A stretch of 44,348 nt of DNA from Neelides folsomi (lineage: Eukaryota > Arthropoda > Collembola > Neelipleona > Neelidae), in the NCBI GenBank assembly GCA_034687125.1, contig JAQGBZ010000469.1, forward strand, positions 1 through 44,348, in the 5' to 3' direction. Shown in pieces: positions 44,271 to 44,348 of the stretch. The notes beneath the pieces were generated by a model. The model saw only the letters and a program-made list of their open reading frames with translations, was not told where the DNA came from and ran no database searches. Both the position numbers and the translations under genes were made by a program. How positions within the stretch are numbered: position 1 is the stretch's first letter; each line of letters opens with the position of its first letter.

Positions 44271-44348
44271 CTGTGTTTTAGATAATTGTACAATATTATT
44301 TCTCATTTCTCCCCTATTTACATATTTTCCTTATCACTATCACTGTCT

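Noticed and set aside
1..44348. A bacterial-style defence, CRISPR or operon system
   Set aside because: Spliced eukaryotic genes fill the window; no repeat-spacer array, Cas-like gene or polycistronic layout is present.

Overview
This is a eukaryotic window, almost certainly from a hexapod arthropod. Genes are split by many short GT-AG introns (about 50-130 bp) in very AT-rich DNA. The families are typical of arthropods: pickpocket channel, gustatory receptor, CYP3-clan P450, MATH/BTB proteins, C2H2 zinc fingers and Na+/K+-ATPase beta. A springtail (Collembola) is a reasonable guess from the gene mix, but nothing here proves it. No operon, phage, CRISPR array or bacterial defence system is present, and I see no tRNA or rRNA gene.

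Layout, left to right. The 3' part of a pickpocket (DEG/ENaC) channel is on + (1-1256). A MATH-BTB gene follows on - (1709-3431). A decayed copy (3604-3985) of the last exon of the next gene comes before that gene, an intact three-exon secreted PQQ-dependent sugar/sorbosone dehydrogenase-like gene on + (4973-6677). A perfect 65-bp inverted repeat lies in its first intron. Then come a broken C2H2 gene (7270-8060, -), a tRNA-related SINE-like patch (about 8915-9245, -), and a complete gustatory receptor (9680-11231, +). An intergenic stretch with a MITE, a GC-rich TTCCCnnGAA cluster and a perfect hairpin leads to a 21-exon molybdo-flavoenzyme (aldehyde oxidase/xanthine dehydrogenase family, 13023-19315, +).

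On - there follow some unassigned exon-like pieces (19672-21175), a type II membrane or secreted protein with a glycosyltransferase-like domain (21199-22517), and a second MATH/BTB gene that carries an AT-hook and lacks half of its BTB fold (23346-25445). The next interval (25446-28468) is accessory DNA. It holds a relic of the glycosyltransferase-like gene, a cysteine-rich sushi-like exon, and two TA-flanked MITEs. Then come a complete cytochrome P450 (28931-30942, +), an 11-finger C2H2 protein (31410-33708, -), a divergently transcribed F-box-like/LRR protein (33979-36749, +), Na+/K+-ATPase beta (38157-39836, +, with a probable non-coding first exon near 37600), a small secreted cysteine-rich peptide (41286-41709, -), and a C2H2 gene cut by the right edge (42800-44270, -).

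The genes are independent transcription units and do not form one pathway. Aldehyde oxidase and P450 are both xenobiotic/odorant-oxidising families. The gustatory receptor and pickpocket channel are sensory families. What stands out is local turnover: two genes have decayed copies a few kilobases away in the same orientation, and at least four inverted-repeat elements sit in introns or intergenic DNA. Exon coordinates below were derived by hand from reading frame and splice-site continuity. They close in phase for every gene called complete.
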